From Streptomyces sp. 35G-GA-8 (GTDB lineage Bacteria; Actinomycetota; Actinomycetes; Streptomycetales; Streptomycetaceae): a DNA stretch of 64,000 bases. Each line of letters starts with the position of its first letter. The stretch's first letter is position 1. The position numbers were made by a program, and so were the translations under genes. The DNA is taken from the NCBI RefSeq assembly GCF_023534745.1, contig NZ_JAMHJQ010000005.1:563717-627716 (forward strand). The letters run 5' to 3'. Under the pieces are notes generated by a model, which was given only the letters and a program-made list of their open reading frames with translations, was not told the DNA's origin and searched no databases. Of this stretch, positions 50,783-60,223 are shown piece by piece.

Positions 50783-51793
50783 GTGGCCGTCGAGGATTTC
50801 CCGCGCTATCCCCTGCTCTTCGGACCGAGCCCGATCCACCGGCTGGACCGGCTGTCCGAGTTCCTCGGCGGAGCCCGCGTCTGGGCCAAGCGCGAGGACT
50901 GCAACTCCCCTCTCGCCCACGGCGGGAACAAGACGCGCAAGCTGGAGTACATCGTCCCCGACGTGCTGGCCCAGGGCGCGGACACGCTCGTGTCGATCGG
51001 GGGGTACCAGTCGAACCACACCCGGCAGGTGGCGGCCGTCGCCGCTCATCTCGGCCTCAAGGCCCGGCTCATCCAGGAGAAGTGGGTCGACTGGCCCGAC
51101 CCGGCGAACGAGAAGACCGGCAATATCCTGCTGTCCCGTGTCATGGGCGCCGATGTCCGGCTCGGCACCGCGGGGTTCGGAATCGGCATCAAGGACTCCT
51201 GGCAGCGGGCGCTGGACGAGGTACGCGCCGAGGGCGGCGCACCGTACCCGATCCCGGCCGGGGCTTCCGAACACCCGCTCGGCGGGCTGGGGTTCGCGAA
51301 CTGGGCGTACGAGGTGGAGCGTCAGGAGGCCGAGCACGACGTCTTCTTCGACACGATCGTCGTCTGCAGCGTCACGGGCTCCACACAGGCCGGGATGGTC
51401 GCCGGATTCGCGGGCCAGGACCGCCCGCGGCGGGTGATCGGCATCGACGCCTCCGCGAGGATCGACGAGACCCGTGAGCAGGTCGGGCGCATCGCCCGGC
51501 ACACCGCCGATCTGATCGGCCTGCGGCGCGAGTTGCGCGACGACGAGATCAGCGTGCTCGAAGGATGGGCGGGCGACCGCTATGGCGTCCCTGTGGCGTC
51601 GACGCTGGAGGCGATCCGGCTCACCGGCCGGCTGGAGGGGATGATCATCGACCCGGTGTACGAGGGCAAGTCCATGGCCGGGCTGATCGATCTGGTGCGT
51701 ACGGGCGAGATCGGCAGGGACTCGACGGTGCTGTACGCGCATCTGGGCGGTCAGCCCGCGCTCAACGCGTACAGCGGCGCGTTCGACTGGTGA
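50783..51793 (+). CDS. acdS: 1-Aminocyclopropane-1-carboxylate (ACC) deaminase
   Basis: The 336-residue PLP enzyme almost equals the standard 338-residue length. Lys50 in [10 protein letters not shown] is the PLP lysine and [11 protein letters not shown] holds the Ser near 77. The residues separating ACC deaminase from the look-alike D-cysteine desulfhydrase are the deaminase ones: Tyr293-Glu294 in DPVYEGKS and Leu321 in AHLGG. The reaction is ACC to 2-oxobutyrate and ammonia, lowering ethylene in associated plants. GTG at 50783 has GAGAGGAC upstream. A MarR gene precedes it. Confidence 0.93.
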   Translation: MAVEDFPRYPLLFGPSPIHRLDRLSEFLGGARVWAKREDCNSPLAHGGNKTRKLEYIVPDVLAQGADTLVSIGGYQSNHTRQVAAVAAHLGLKARLIQEKWVDWPDPANEKTGNILLSRVMGADVRLGTAGFGIGIKDSWQRALDEVRAEGGAPYPIPAGASEHPLGGLGFANWAYEVERQEAEHDVFFDTIVVCSVTGSTQAGMVAGFAGQDRPRRVIGIDASARIDETREQVGRIARHTADLIGLRRELRDDEISVLEGWAGDRYGVPVASTLEAIRLTGRLEGMIIDPVYEGKSMAGLIDLVRTGEIGRDSTVLYAHLGGQPALNAYSGAFDW

Positions 51794-51850
51794 GGTGACC
51801 AGGTGACGGGGGGTGACCGGGTGACGGGGTGACCGGGTGACGGGGTGACC
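51794..51850. repeat. GTGAC-based short repeat after acdS
   Basis: Units of eight to nine bases alternating GTGACGGGG and GTGACCGGG run directly from the acdS stop codon for about six copies. No hairpin is formed between them. It looks like simple-sequence expansion in an intergenic tail. Confidence 0.75.
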
Positions 51851-51899
51851 GCGCGGCCGGGTGCCCGGTCCGCCGCCCGACCGGGGGGAACCCCCGCCG

Positions 51900-52820
51900 T
51901 CAGCCGAGGAACGCCGCCACCACGACCAGCCCCGGCACCGACAGCATCGTGGACAGCAGAATCGATTCACGGGCCAGCCGCTCGGCGACGCGGTAGCGGG
52001 ACGCGTACGTATAGAGGTTCTGCGCGGCAGGCAGGGCCGAGGTCACCACGACATCGAGCAGGGCCGCACCGTGCAGCCCGAAGACCAGCGCCCCGAGCGC
52101 CCAGGCCACCAGCGGCTGCCCCACCGATTTCAGGACCGCGGACAGCAGCACCGGCCGGCGGTCGGGACCCCGGCCCGGCAGGGCGCTGCCGTACAACGAG
52201 ATCCCGAAGGCCAGCAGCACCGCGGGGACGGACATGTTGCCGATCAGTACCAGCGGGTCGAGCACCGGGCCCGGCACCGTCACCCCCGTCGCCGCCACGG
52301 CGACTCCGCACAGTGAGCTGGCCGCGACCGGGTTGCGCAGCGGTGTCGTCACCCGCTGCCACACCGGTCGCTTCTCGCCGGAGCCCGAGAGATCGAGCAC
52401 CGTCAGCGCGATCGGTGTGACCACGATCTGCTGGAAGAGCAGTACGGGCGCCACCAGCGAGGCGTCGCCGAGGACATAGACGGCGATCGGGATGCCGAGA
52501 TTGCCGGCGTTGACATAGCTGGAGCAGAGCGCGCCGATCGTGGTGGCCCCCACGTCCCAGCGGCGTACGAGCGCGACCGCCACGAAGGCCCCGGCCGCGA
52601 CCGCCGTGCTGAGCGCGGTGATCAGCAGCCTGCTGGAGAGGACCACCGACAGATCGGCCTGGGCGAGCGTCGTGAACAGCAGCGCCGGTGTGGCCACGTG
52701 AAAGGCGAGCTTGGTCAGCACCTCGCGCCCGTTGTCCCCGAGATATCTGCGACGGCCTATCAGATAGCCGACACCGATGACGACCGCGATGACACCGAAT
52801 CCGGTCAGTACCCCGCGCAC
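51900..52820 (-). CDS. AEC family transporter (auxin efflux carrier fold)
   Basis: The 306-residue membrane protein has ten hydrophobic helices. Family marks are FGVIAVVIGVGYLIGRR at the start, TKLAFHVATPALLFTTLAQAD near 38-58, YVNAGNLGIPIAVYVLGD near 100-117 and the equivalent SALPAAQNLYTYASRY near 262-277. AEC proteins export small organic acids or auxin-like compounds. GTG at 52820 is chosen with GACGGGGG upstream; earlier codons would add a basic non-membrane tail. The location after acdS is suggestive of plant association, but no substrate is implied. Confidence 0.88.
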   Translation of the reverse strand: MRGVLTGFGVIAVVIGVGYLIGRRRYLGDNGREVLTKLAFHVATPALLFTTLAQADLSVVLSSRLLITALSTAVAAGAFVAVALVRRWDVGATTIGALCSSYVNAGNLGIPIAVYVLGDASLVAPVLLFQQIVVTPIALTVLDLSGSGEKRPVWQRVTTPLRNPVAASSLCGVAVAATGVTVPGPVLDPLVLIGNMSVPAVLLAFGISLYGSALPGRGPDRRPVLLSAVLKSVGQPLVAWALGALVFGLHGAALLDVVVTSALPAAQNLYTYASRYRVAERLARESILLSTMLSVPGLVVVAAFLG

Positions 52821-53128
52821 CGCACGCCCCCGTCGATGGAGAGGGCGGCGCCGGGGCCCAGTGCCTGTCCGGGCGACGGTATCGGTACATGTGTCATGCA
52901 CCCAACCTTTCCGAGGAACGTCACCCGGGGTCAACGTGATCTCGCGCACCGAGACCGGACCGCCGGCGGGCGCGGGACGGCACGGCGCGCTCCGCCACTC
53001 GGGTGAAAGCTGTGGTCCTTTCCTCCGGCCGGATCCTCAAGGCGCCACGACCGCCGAGAATCAGGCCCTACGGCCTGTCCGGTCCGCGGGACCCGGCCGA
53101 CGAGCCGGCCACGGTTACGGAGTCCACG
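52821..53128. other. Divergent spacer between the AEC and CPA1 genes
   Basis: In 308 bases no frame with convincing coding character is seen on either strand. A GTG at 53003 stays in frame with the antiporter, but it would add 42 polar residues ahead of the first membrane helix without a good ribosome site. Promoters for both genes must lie here; no hexamers stand out. Confidence 0.45.
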
Positions 53129-54421
53129 GTGGATGGAACCTTCTCACTGATCCTGCTTCTTCTCTTCCTCTGGAGTCTGTGCTCGCAGCGGCTGGCGCGC
53201 GTCGAACTCACCGCCCCCGTGGCTTTCGTCCTGCTGGGCCTTCTGCTGAGCGAGGGAGTCGGCGTACTGGACCTGGCCCCGTCGCCCGAGACAGTGCGGA
53301 CACTCGCCGAAGTCACCCTCACCTGGGTGCTCTTCACCGATGCCGCGCGGCTGTCCTTCCGGGCCCTGCGCCCGGAACTCGGCCTGTACGGACGGCTTCT
53401 GCTGCTGGGGCTGCCGATGTGCATCGGTCTCGGCACCCTGCTGGCCATCGGTCTGCTCCCCGGGGTGTCGGGCTGGGCCGCGCTGTACGTGGCCGCCGCA
53501 CTCGCTCCGACGGACGCCGCGCTCGGCGCCACCATGATGGTCGATCCGGCCGTGCCCGCGAGGATTCGCCGGCTCATCAACGTCGAGAGCGGTCTGAACG
53601 ACGGCATCGCCACCCCGTTCGTCGTGCTCGCGCTGGCCGGAGTGGCGGCGGCCGGGAGTACGTCCGACACGCATGGCTCCGGTGGCGCCCTCGTGGAACT
53701 CGCCATCGGTCTGATCTACGGCGTGGTGCTCGGACTGGTGGCGGGATGGCTGCTGCGCTTCGCCCTGCGCAGGGGTTGGGCGACGGAGGACGTCGCGGGG
53801 ACGGGTGTCCTGGCGCTGGCCCTCCTCAGCTATCTCTCGTCCCTCGCGATCGGCGGCAACGGCTTCGTCGCCGCTTTTGCCGCCGGCCTGGCTTTCGGAT
53901 CGACGCACGGCGCCCCGCAGGGCGTGCTGTTGTTCGTCGAGCAGACCGGCTCGCTGTTCTCCATGCTGGTCTGGCTCCTCTTCGGTGCCGTACTGGTACC
54001 GGCCGCCTTCGAGCACTTCACCTGGCAGGCGGTGCTCTACGCGGTACTGAGCCTGACGGTGGTACGCATGGTGCCCGTGGCCCTTTCGTTGGCCGGGAGC
54101 GGTCTGGACAAAAGAACCGTCCTGTTCGTGGGCTGGTTCGGCCCACGCGGGCTGGCATCCGTCATCTTCGGCCTGCTGGCGGTCGAAGAACTCGCCCCGT
54201 CCGCCTGGCATTCGATCGCCCCCGTGGTCGCGTGCACCGTGCTGCTCAGTGTCCTCGCACACGGCATCACCTCCGCGCCTCTCGCCCAGCGCTACGGAAA
54301 GGCCTCAGCCGTCACCGGTGTGCCCCCGGCCGGCCCGGCGGAGAACGAGCTGCCCATTCGGGGGATGGGGGCGGGCGCCGTCCGTGCCCGCCGGCGCGGC
54401 GGGCGGGACGGGCGGGCGTGA
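53129..54421 (+). CDS. Cation:proton antiporter, CPA1 family
   Basis: The 430-residue Na+(K+)/H+ antiporter has about 12 hydrophobic helices. The ion-site helix reads AALAPTDAALGATM near 135-148 and NVESGLNDGIATPFVVLALAG near 159-179 with the CPA1 Asn-Asp pair. GFVAAFAAGLAFGS and FVGWFGPRGLASVIFGLLAVE match later NhaP-type helices. It exchanges monovalent cations for protons for pH or salt balance. GTG at 53129 follows CGGAG at about seven bases. It is coupled to the carboxylesterase by a GTGA overlap. Confidence 0.9.
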   Translation: MDGTFSLILLLLFLWSLCSQRLARVELTAPVAFVLLGLLLSEGVGVLDLAPSPETVRTLAEVTLTWVLFTDAARLSFRALRPELGLYGRLLLLGLPMCIGLGTLLAIGLLPGVSGWAALYVAAALAPTDAALGATMMVDPAVPARIRRLINVESGLNDGIATPFVVLALAGVAAAGSTSDTHGSGGALVELAIGLIYGVVLGLVAGWLLRFALRRGWATEDVAGTGVLALALLSYLSSLAIGGNGFVAAFAAGLAFGSTHGAPQGVLLFVEQTGSLFSMLVWLLFGAVLVPAAFEHFTWQAVLYAVLSLTVVRMVPVALSLAGSGLDKRTVLFVGWFGPRGLASVIFGLLAVEELAPSAWHSIAPVVACTVLLSVLAHGITSAPLAQRYGKASAVTGVPPAGPAENELPIRGMGAGAVRARRRGGRDGRA

Positions 54422-55896
54422 GCGGGCCACGCGGGATCGGTGACGCGGACCCCGTCGCCGGTCGGGAACCCGTCGTCGGCACCGAGTACGGCCGGGTGCG
54501 CGGCCGGATCGAGCGCGGGGTCGCCGTCTTCCGCGGTATCCCGTACGCCGCGCCGCCCGTCGGCCCGTACCGCTTCCGCGCGCCGGCCGCGCCCGAGCCG
54601 TGGGACGGTGTCCGCGATGCCTCCGCCTTCGGGCCGACCGCCCCGAAGCTGCCGTACGCCCCGCCCCTGGACCGGCTGCTGGCCGAACCGTCCGTGCCGG
54701 GGGACGGCTGTCTGAACCTCAATGTGTGGACCCCCGATCCGGGCGGCGCCGGGCTGCCCGTCATGGTCTGGATCCACGGCGGCTCGCTGCGGCACGGCTC
54801 GTCGGCCGTTCCCACCTACGACGGCGCCACGTTCGCCCGGGACGGCGTGGTCCTCGTGTCGCTGAACTACCGGCTCGGTGTCGAGGGGTTCGGGATGTTC
54901 CCCGACGCGCCCGCCAACCTGGGGCTGCGGGACCAGCTGGCCGCGCTCGCGTGGGTACGGCGGAATGTCGCGGCCTTCGGCGGCGATCCCGGACTGGTCA
55001 CCGTCTTCGGCGAATCCGCCGGGGCGTTCTCCATCGCCGGGATCCTGGCCTCCCCGCTCTCCGCGGGCCTGCTGCGGCGGGCCGTGCTGCAGAGCGGTGT
55101 CCCGTCCGCCGTCACCCCGGCCAGGGCCCGGTGCACCACCCGGCGCATCGCCCGGCGGCTGAGAGTCCCGGCGACGGCGGCGGCCTTCGCCGGGGTGGAC
55201 CGCGAGCGGCTGCTGCGGGCACAGCGCGAGATGACCGCGGGCAGCCCGCTGGGCGGCGGCGCGAGCTTCGATCTCGTGGTGGACGGCGAGGTGCTGCCCC
55301 GCGACCCGGCCGCCGCGCTGGCCGCGGGGCAGGGCGCGGAGATCGGTCTGCTGATGGGCACCACCTCGGAGGAGTACCGGTTGTGGCTCATACCCGGCGG
55401 CGCGCTCGACCGGATCGGTCCGGTCGCGCTGCGCCTCGCCATGGTCCGGTTCCGGGTACGGCGCCGGACGGTCGCGGTGTACCGCGCCAACCGGCCCGAC
55501 GCGTCCGCCGGGGAACTGCTCGGCGCGCTCGCCACCGACCGGCTGCTGCGTATCCCGCTCACCCGGCTCGCCGACGCGCGCCGGGAGGCCCCGGCCGCCA
55601 CCTATTTCTACGAGTTCGCCTGGCCCTCGCCGGTCCAGCGGCTCGGCGCGTGCCACGCCCTGGAGATCGGCTTCGTCTTCGACACCCTGCGCGAGCCGGC
55701 CACGATCTCGCTCACCGGCGCCGAGGCGCCGCAGTCCCTCGCGGACACCATGCACGCCGACTGGGTGCGCTTCGCGACCACCGGGAATCCGGGCTGGCCG
55801 GCCTGGGACGCCTCGCGCCCGGTGATGACGTACGGCCCCGGTGCCCCCGAGGTCGTCCACGCCCCACGGGATGACGAACGCCGGGCCTGGGACTGA
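54418..55896 (+). CDS. Type-B carboxylesterase
   Basis: The 492-residue esterase has YGRVRGRIERGVAVFRGIPYAAPPVGPYRF near 24-53, WIHGGSLRHGSS as the oxyanion hole near 118-129, and the nucleophile motif FGESAGAFS with Ser near residue 200. NLGLRDQLAALAWVRRNVAAFGGDP lies just before it, and the His is likely in CHALEIGFVFD near 410. No signal peptide is seen, so it is intracellular. The substrate is unknown. GTG overlaps the antiporter stop, an odd pairing since no functional link is known. Confidence 0.9.
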   Translation: MSGPRGIGDADPVAGREPVVGTEYGRVRGRIERGVAVFRGIPYAAPPVGPYRFRAPAAPEPWDGVRDASAFGPTAPKLPYAPPLDRLLAEPSVPGDGCLNLNVWTPDPGGAGLPVMVWIHGGSLRHGSSAVPTYDGATFARDGVVLVSLNYRLGVEGFGMFPDAPANLGLRDQLAALAWVRRNVAAFGGDPGLVTVFGESAGAFSIAGILASPLSAGLLRRAVLQSGVPSAVTPARARCTTRRIARRLRVPATAAAFAGVDRERLLRAQREMTAGSPLGGGASFDLVVDGEVLPRDPAAALAAGQGAEIGLLMGTTSEEYRLWLIPGGALDRIGPVALRLAMVRFRVRRRTVAVYRANRPDASAGELLGALATDRLLRIPLTRLADARREAPAATYFYEFAWPSPVQRLGACHALEIGFVFDTLREPATISLTGAEAPQSLADTMHADWVRFATTGNPGWPAWDASRPVMTYGPGAPEVVHAPRDDERRAWD

Positions 55897-56028
55897 CCGA
55901 TGGCGCGGGCGCGGAGGGGACGGCCGGACCCTCCGCGTACAGAGCTGAAGAGGCCGGCTCGTCCCGTCGTCGTACGGTCCGCCGATCAGTGCCGTGCGGT
56001 CAGCGCGGCTCGGTCGACGCTCGACCGG

Positions 56029-56056
56029 CGCAGTTCCGTCAGCGCAGTTCCGTCAG
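56029..56056. repeat. Perfect 14-base tandem duplication at the 3' end of the OYE gene
   Basis: CGCAGTTCCGTCAG occurs twice, back to back, across the stop codon of the leftward old yellow enzyme gene. Because 14 is not a multiple of three, the duplication shifts the frame and creates the present TGA; removing one copy would restore an open frame for about 13 more residues. Confidence 0.85.
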
Positions 56057-57181
56057 GGCGCCGGTGTCGAAGGGCACCAGTTCGTCCGCCCGTCCCTCGA
56101 TCGTCTTGACCGCCCACTCGGGATCGGCCAGCAGCGCGCGCCCGACGGCCACCAGGTCGAACTCGTCCCGCTCCAGCCGGTCCAGCAGCGGTTCGATACC
56201 CGCGACCCCCTTGACCTTGCCCTGCTCGACGGCCTCCAGGAACACACTGTCCAGTCCGACGGAGCCGACGGTGATGGTCGGCCGGCCCGTCAGCTTCTTC
56301 GCCCAGCCGGCGAGATTCAGCTCCGAGCCGTCGAACTCCGGCTCCCAGTACCGGCGTGTGGAGGCGTGGAAGACATCGGCGCCCGCCTCGGCGAGCGGGG
56401 TGAGCAGACGTTCCAGCGCTTCGGGGGTTTCGGTCACCTTGGCGGTGTAGTGACCCGCCTTCCACTGGGACAGCCGGAAGATGATCGGGAAGGACGCCGA
56501 CACGGCCGCGCGCGTGGCCGCGACGATCTCGGTGGCGAACCGGATCCGGGACGCCTCGTCGCCACCGTAGGCGTCGGCACGGCGGTTCGTACGGGACCAG
56601 AGGAACTGGTCGATGAGATAGCCGTGGGCTCCATGCAGCTCGATACCGTCGAACCCGAGGCGCTCGGCGTCGGCCGCCGCGGCGGCGAAGGCCGCGACGA
56701 CGTCGTCGATCTCGGCGAGGCTCATCGCCCGGCCCTCCGGATTGCCGTCCAGGCCCAGCCCCGACGGGCTGACCGCCTTCGCCACGGAGTCGTCGTCGGT
56801 CACCCGGCCGGTGCCCTCCTGCCAGAGCTGGGAGGCGATCCGGCCACCGGCGCGGTGTACGGCATCGACGACCCGGGCCCAGCCGGCGAGCGCGTCCTCC
56901 CCGTGGATGCGCGGGATCCGCTTCTCAAGCCCGGAGTAGGGATGGTCGACATGGGTCCCCTCCGTGATGATCAGACCCACGCCGCCGGCCGCCCGGCGCG
57001 CGTAGTACTCCGCCACATCGGCGCCGGGGACGCCACCGGGCGAGAAGTTGCGCGTCATGGGCGCCATGGCGATCCGGTTCGGCAGGACGAGGTCCCCGAT
57101 GCTGAAGGGGCGGGAAAGGACGCGTCCCGCCCGGTTCGCCCGCTCGTCGGGGGTCGATGTCGCCGGTACCGTCGATGTCAC
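56039..57181 (-). CDS. NADH:flavin oxidoreductase (old yellow enzyme family)
   Basis: The 380-residue FMN-dependent TIM barrel begins [21 protein letters not shown] near 29-49, then [56 protein letters not shown] near 177-219 with the substrate-binding His pair in HGAH, and [13 protein letters not shown] near 350-362. OYE enzymes reduce activated C=C bonds. GTG at 57181 follows AGGGAGACCATCC. The C-terminus ends just after LTELR where a 14-base tandem duplication creates the stop, so it may be slightly truncated. Confidence 0.9.
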   Translation of the reverse strand: MTSTVPATSTPDERANRAGRVLSRPFSIGDLVLPNRIAMAPMTRNFSPGGVPGADVAEYYARRAAGGVGLIITEGTHVDHPYSGLEKRIPRIHGEDALAGWARVVDAVHRAGGRIASQLWQEGTGRVTDDDSVAKAVSPSGLGLDGNPEGRAMSLAEIDDVVAAFAAAAADAERLGFDGIELHGAHGYLIDQFLWSRTNRRADAYGGDEASRIRFATEIVAATRAAVSASFPIIFRLSQWKAGHYTAKVTETPEALERLLTPLAEAGADVFHASTRRYWEPEFDGSELNLAGWAKKLTGRPTITVGSVGLDSVFLEAVEQGKVKGVAGIEPLLDRLERDEFDLVAVGRALLADPEWAVKTIEGRADELVPFDTGALTELR

Positions 57182-57626
57182 GGATGGTCTCCCTCTGACT
57201 CTGGCTCTGGTTCTGGTTCTGGCTCTGGTTCTGATCGCTGGAGAGCTGCCACTCCCACTCCCCGCGCTCAACGAGGTGGGGCAGGGGCGTATTCCGCGAC
57301 CCGTGAGCTCACCCGGGCGCCCTGCTCCCCCGGCCTCCCCGCTCCGGTCCCGCTGTGCTCGCGGGGCGGCGCCCCCGGTCCCGGACGGCGAACAGGGACC
57401 GCACGATCGGGTGAATGTGCCCCGGCCGCGATTGCCGGGCGCGGAGCCCGCGATACGTGGCAAAACCGCCCCTCGGCCCAGTGACAGCACGCTTTCGGGG
57501 AATTCCGCGGAGGGCGATGACGATTCTCGCGACGCGCCGGAGGGAAGAAGGTCGCACCGGCCGGGTGAAAGCAACGCCATGCTGCTGCCGAGTTCACACG
57601 CCACTGCTGACCGGAGGAGCGTTGCA
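57182..57626. other. Divergent spacer between the OYE and ctaD genes
   Basis: This 445-base spacer contains a hexamer repeat near the OYE start (57193-57233) and the ribosome site GGAGGAG for ctaD at 57612-57618. Several short frames run through, but none shows coding character or a conserved start. No clear hairpin or promoter hexamers were seen. Confidence 0.45.
57193..57233. repeat. Hexamer tandem repeat upstream of the OYE gene
   Basis: CTCTGG/TTCTGG units repeat about seven times in the OYE leader. On the OYE transcript this gives a CCAGAG/CCAGAA array just before the ribosome site. It is a simple repeat likely to vary in copy number. Confidence 0.75.
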
Positions 57627-59360
57627 GTGACCACGACGGGCACGGAAGAATCGGCGGAGGCCGACGACAGCTACGAGAATGAGCTGCCGGTACGGCGCAG
57701 GGAGCCGGGCAAAGTCATCGTGGGGTGGCTGACCACCACCGATCATAAGACGATCGGCACGCTCTATCTCCTGACGTCGTTCGGGTTCTTCATCATCGGC
57801 GGGGTGCTGGCGCTCTTCATGCGCGCCGAACTGGCCCGTCCCGGTATTCAGATCATCTCGCACGAGCAGTTCAATCAGGCGTTCACGATTCACGGCACGA
57901 TCATGCTGCTGATGTTCGCGACACCGTTGTTCGCCGGATTCACGAACTGGATCATGCCGCTGCAGATCGGTGCGCCCGATGTGGCGTTCCCACGGCTCAA
58001 CATCCTGGCGTACTGGCTCTATTTGTTCGGGTCACTCATTGTCGTTGCCGGTTTTCTCACTCCGAACGGAGCGGCGGACTTCGGGTGGTTCGCCTACTCA
58101 CCGCTGACGGACGGGGTCCGCTCGCCGGGGGTCGGCGGCGATCTGTGGATCATGGGGCTGGCCTTCTCCGGTTTCGGGACGATCCTCGGCTCGGTCAACT
58201 TCATCACCACGATCGTCTGTATGCGGGCACCGGGCATGACGATGTTCCGGATGCCGATCTTCACCTGGAACGTCCTGCTGACCGCCGTACTGGTTCTGTT
58301 CGCCTTCCCCATTCTGGCCGCCGCGCTGCTCGTGCTCGAGGCGGACCGGAAGTTCGGCGCGCATGTCTTCGAAGCGGCCAATGGCGGGGCGTTCCTGTGG
58401 CAGCACCTCTTCTGGTTCTTCGGCCATCCGGAGGTCTACATCATCGCCCTGCCGTTCTTCGGCATCGTCACGGAAATCCTCCCCGTCTTCAGCCGCAAGC
58501 CGGTCTTCGGCTATATCGGTCTGGTGGCGGCGACGATCGCGATCGCAGGTCTTTCGATCACGGTCTGGGCGCACCATATGTTTGTGACCGGCGGGGTGTT
58601 GCTGCCGTTCTTCGCGTTCATGACCTTCCTGATCGCGGTGCCGACGGGGGTGAAGTTCTTCAACTGGATCGGCACGATGTGGAACGGTTCACTTTCCTTC
58701 GAGACACCGATGCTGTGGTCGATCGGCTTCCTGGTCACGTTCCTCTTCGGTGGTCTGACCGGCATCATCCTGGCGTCGCCGCCGATGGACTTCCATGTGT
58801 CCGACTCGTACTTCGTGGTGGCGCACTTCCACTACGTGGTGTTCGGCACGGTGGTGTTCGCGATGTTCGCCGGATTCCACTTCTGGTGGCCGAAGTTCAC
58901 CGGCAAGATGCTGGACGAGCGGCTCGGGAAGATCACGTTCTGGACGCTCTTCGCCGGTTTCCACGGCACCTTCCTCGTGCAGCACTGGCTGGGCGCCGAG
59001 GGCATGCCGCGCCGTTACGCGGACTATCTCGCCGCCGACGGTTTCACCGCGCTGAACACCGTCTCCACGATCAGCTCGTTCGTCCTCGGCCTGTCGATGC
59101 TGCCGTTCTTCTACAACGTCTGGAAGACCGAGAAGTACGGGAAGCCGGTCGGGGTCGACGACCCCTGGGGGTACGGGCGTTCGCTGGAATGGGCCACTTC
59201 CTGTCCCCCGCCGCGGCACAACTTCATCACGCTCCCGCGTATCCGTTCCGAGTCCCCCGCGTTCGATCTGCACTACCCGTCCATCCGGCTGCTCGACGAG
59301 GCGCTGAACAACCCCGGCGCCGCCGCCACCCCCTCGGGGGCGGGTGACCAGCGGAAATGA
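57627..59360 (+). CDS. ctaD: Cytochrome c oxidase subunit I
   Basis: The 577-residue heme-copper oxidase core has twelve helices. Ligands are visible: [10 protein letters not shown] with the heme a His near 87, [10 protein letters not shown] near 268-277 with the CuB His and the cross-linked Tyr, WAHHMFVTG near 317-325 with two CuB His, and [10 protein letters not shown] near 402-411 with the heme a3 and a His. It reduces oxygen to water and pumps protons. Subunits II, III and assembly genes are absent from its neighbourhood, so it is probably an extra copy. The GTG start has GGAGGAG at eight bases. Confidence 0.95.
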   Translation: MTTTGTEESAEADDSYENELPVRRREPGKVIVGWLTTTDHKTIGTLYLLTSFGFFIIGGVLALFMRAELARPGIQIISHEQFNQAFTIHGTIMLLMFATPLFAGFTNWIMPLQIGAPDVAFPRLNILAYWLYLFGSLIVVAGFLTPNGAADFGWFAYSPLTDGVRSPGVGGDLWIMGLAFSGFGTILGSVNFITTIVCMRAPGMTMFRMPIFTWNVLLTAVLVLFAFPILAAALLVLEADRKFGAHVFEAANGGAFLWQHLFWFFGHPEVYIIALPFFGIVTEILPVFSRKPVFGYIGLVAATIAIAGLSITVWAHHMFVTGGVLLPFFAFMTFLIAVPTGVKFFNWIGTMWNGSLSFETPMLWSIGFLVTFLFGGLTGIILASPPMDFHVSDSYFVVAHFHYVVFGTVVFAMFAGFHFWWPKFTGKMLDERLGKITFWTLFAGFHGTFLVQHWLGAEGMPRRYADYLAADGFTALNTVSTISSFVLGLSMLPFFYNVWKTEKYGKPVGVDDPWGYGRSLEWATSCPPPRHNFITLPRIRSESPAFDLHYPSIRLLDEALNNPGAAATPSGAGDQRK

Positions 59361-59391
59361 CTATCCCGGTGCCTTGTACGAAGAGAGCGGC

Positions 59392-59772
59392 ATGCACGAG
59401 GAGCGCAAGGGGAAAAGCAAGGAGAAATACGTGGAGCCCGACAAGGACAGCGCCCGCGGTCTCTACCAGATCGAGGGCTATCTGCTCTGGAGCGCGGAGA
59501 TCGAGGACGTACGCCGGCAGGCGGCCCGCTTCACCGCACAATTGCCCTGGCTGACCACGGCCCAGCGCGAGGACGTGGAGAGGGTCTATACCGCAGACCG
59601 GGTGGCGGCCTCCCGGGCGATGCTCGTACGTATCTCCGACCGCGCGACCGAACTGCGCCTCGAATACACCGCGCGCTACCGGCAGCTCAGAACGCGCGCG
59701 GTGGCGGCGGCCGTGGTGGCCGTCGGGGCGGCGAGCGGTGCCTGTAGCGCGGTCACCTTTCTGGCCCGCTGA
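59392..59772 (+). CDS. Small membrane-anchored protein next to ctaD, unknown function
   Basis: The function is not recognised. The 126-residue product is charged and helical (LYQIEGYLLWSAEIEDVRRQAARFTAQLPWLTTAQREDVERVYTADRVAASRAMLVRISDRATELRLEYTARYRQLR) with one C-terminal membrane helix (AVAAAVVAVGAASGACSAVTFLA). The ATG at 59392 follows GAAGAGAG; a GTG at 59344 inside ctaD is possible and would overlap it. Its location directly after the unaccompanied oxidase subunit suggests a link with that enzyme, for example an accessory subunit. Confidence 0.68.
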   Translation: MHEERKGKSKEKYVEPDKDSARGLYQIEGYLLWSAEIEDVRRQAARFTAQLPWLTTAQREDVERVYTADRVAASRAMLVRISDRATELRLEYTARYRQLRTRAVAAAVVAVGAASGACSAVTFLAR

Positions 59773-59810
59773 CAAGAACCCACCCAAGCCGCATATACCG
59801 CGTGAACCGG

Positions 59811-59842
59811 ACACAAGGCGGCGCGCCGGGCGGGTTTTTATT
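59811..59842 (+). terminator. Probable terminator with T-run after the ctaD cluster
   Basis: A GGCGGCGCGCCGGGCGGG block with a self-complementary CGGCGCGCCG centre is followed by TTTTTATT. It is one of the few places in the window where a GC hairpin is followed by a T-run. Confidence 0.6.
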
Positions 59843-60052
59843 CGGCTTGTTTCCCGCGCGGGATCGAGTGGTCCTGTGAAGCAGCCGTGAATTCATCTTC
59901 ATACCCGTCCGGCGCCACCTCTCCGACCATGCCTTTTCGCCCGCGAACGGAATCGCGGAAAACGATCAACCGATGACCGAATCACTCTCTTGACCATCCC
60001 TTGACGCACAATCCAGACTCGCAAGCGGCACTCATGCATCAGGAGCCACTGA

Positions 60053-60085
60053 CGCATGCGCATGCGCCATTCGCATACGCATGCG
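60053..60085. repeat. GCATGC-rich inverted repeat upstream of the sheath gene
   Basis: Arms CGCATGCGCATGCG and CGCATACGCATGCG face each other around CCATT and pair at 13 of 14 positions. The GCATGC-type hexamers also repeat directly. It lies about 140 bases before the sheath start codon, where an operator for the injection-system operon would be expected. Confidence 0.7.
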
Positions 60086-60223
60086 GACGGCCCTGCGAGA
60101 CCGATATCGCACGGGGTGTGTGACGGGGGAACAACGGGGAACGCGTAAGCGAGTTCGGCATATATACGCAACCTCTTCACTTCCTCCCCTCATCTCTTGG
60201 TGCGCGAAGGGAATGGAGGGGGA

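Larger units (their letters stand above)
59773..60223. other. Intergenic region before the contractile injection locus
   Basis: This 451-base non-coding stretch has clearly raised AT content. It contains a probable terminator with a T-run (59811-59842), the ATGC-rich inverted repeat at 60053-60085, and several TTGAC-like words around 59990-60006 and GCATATATACG near 60158-60168 that could serve as promoter elements for the sheath operon. No gene is supported. Confidence 0.6.

Noticed and set aside
53003-53128. Earlier GTG start for the CPA1 antiporter
   Set aside because: It adds 42 polar residues not expected before the first membrane helix and lacks a good ribosome site.
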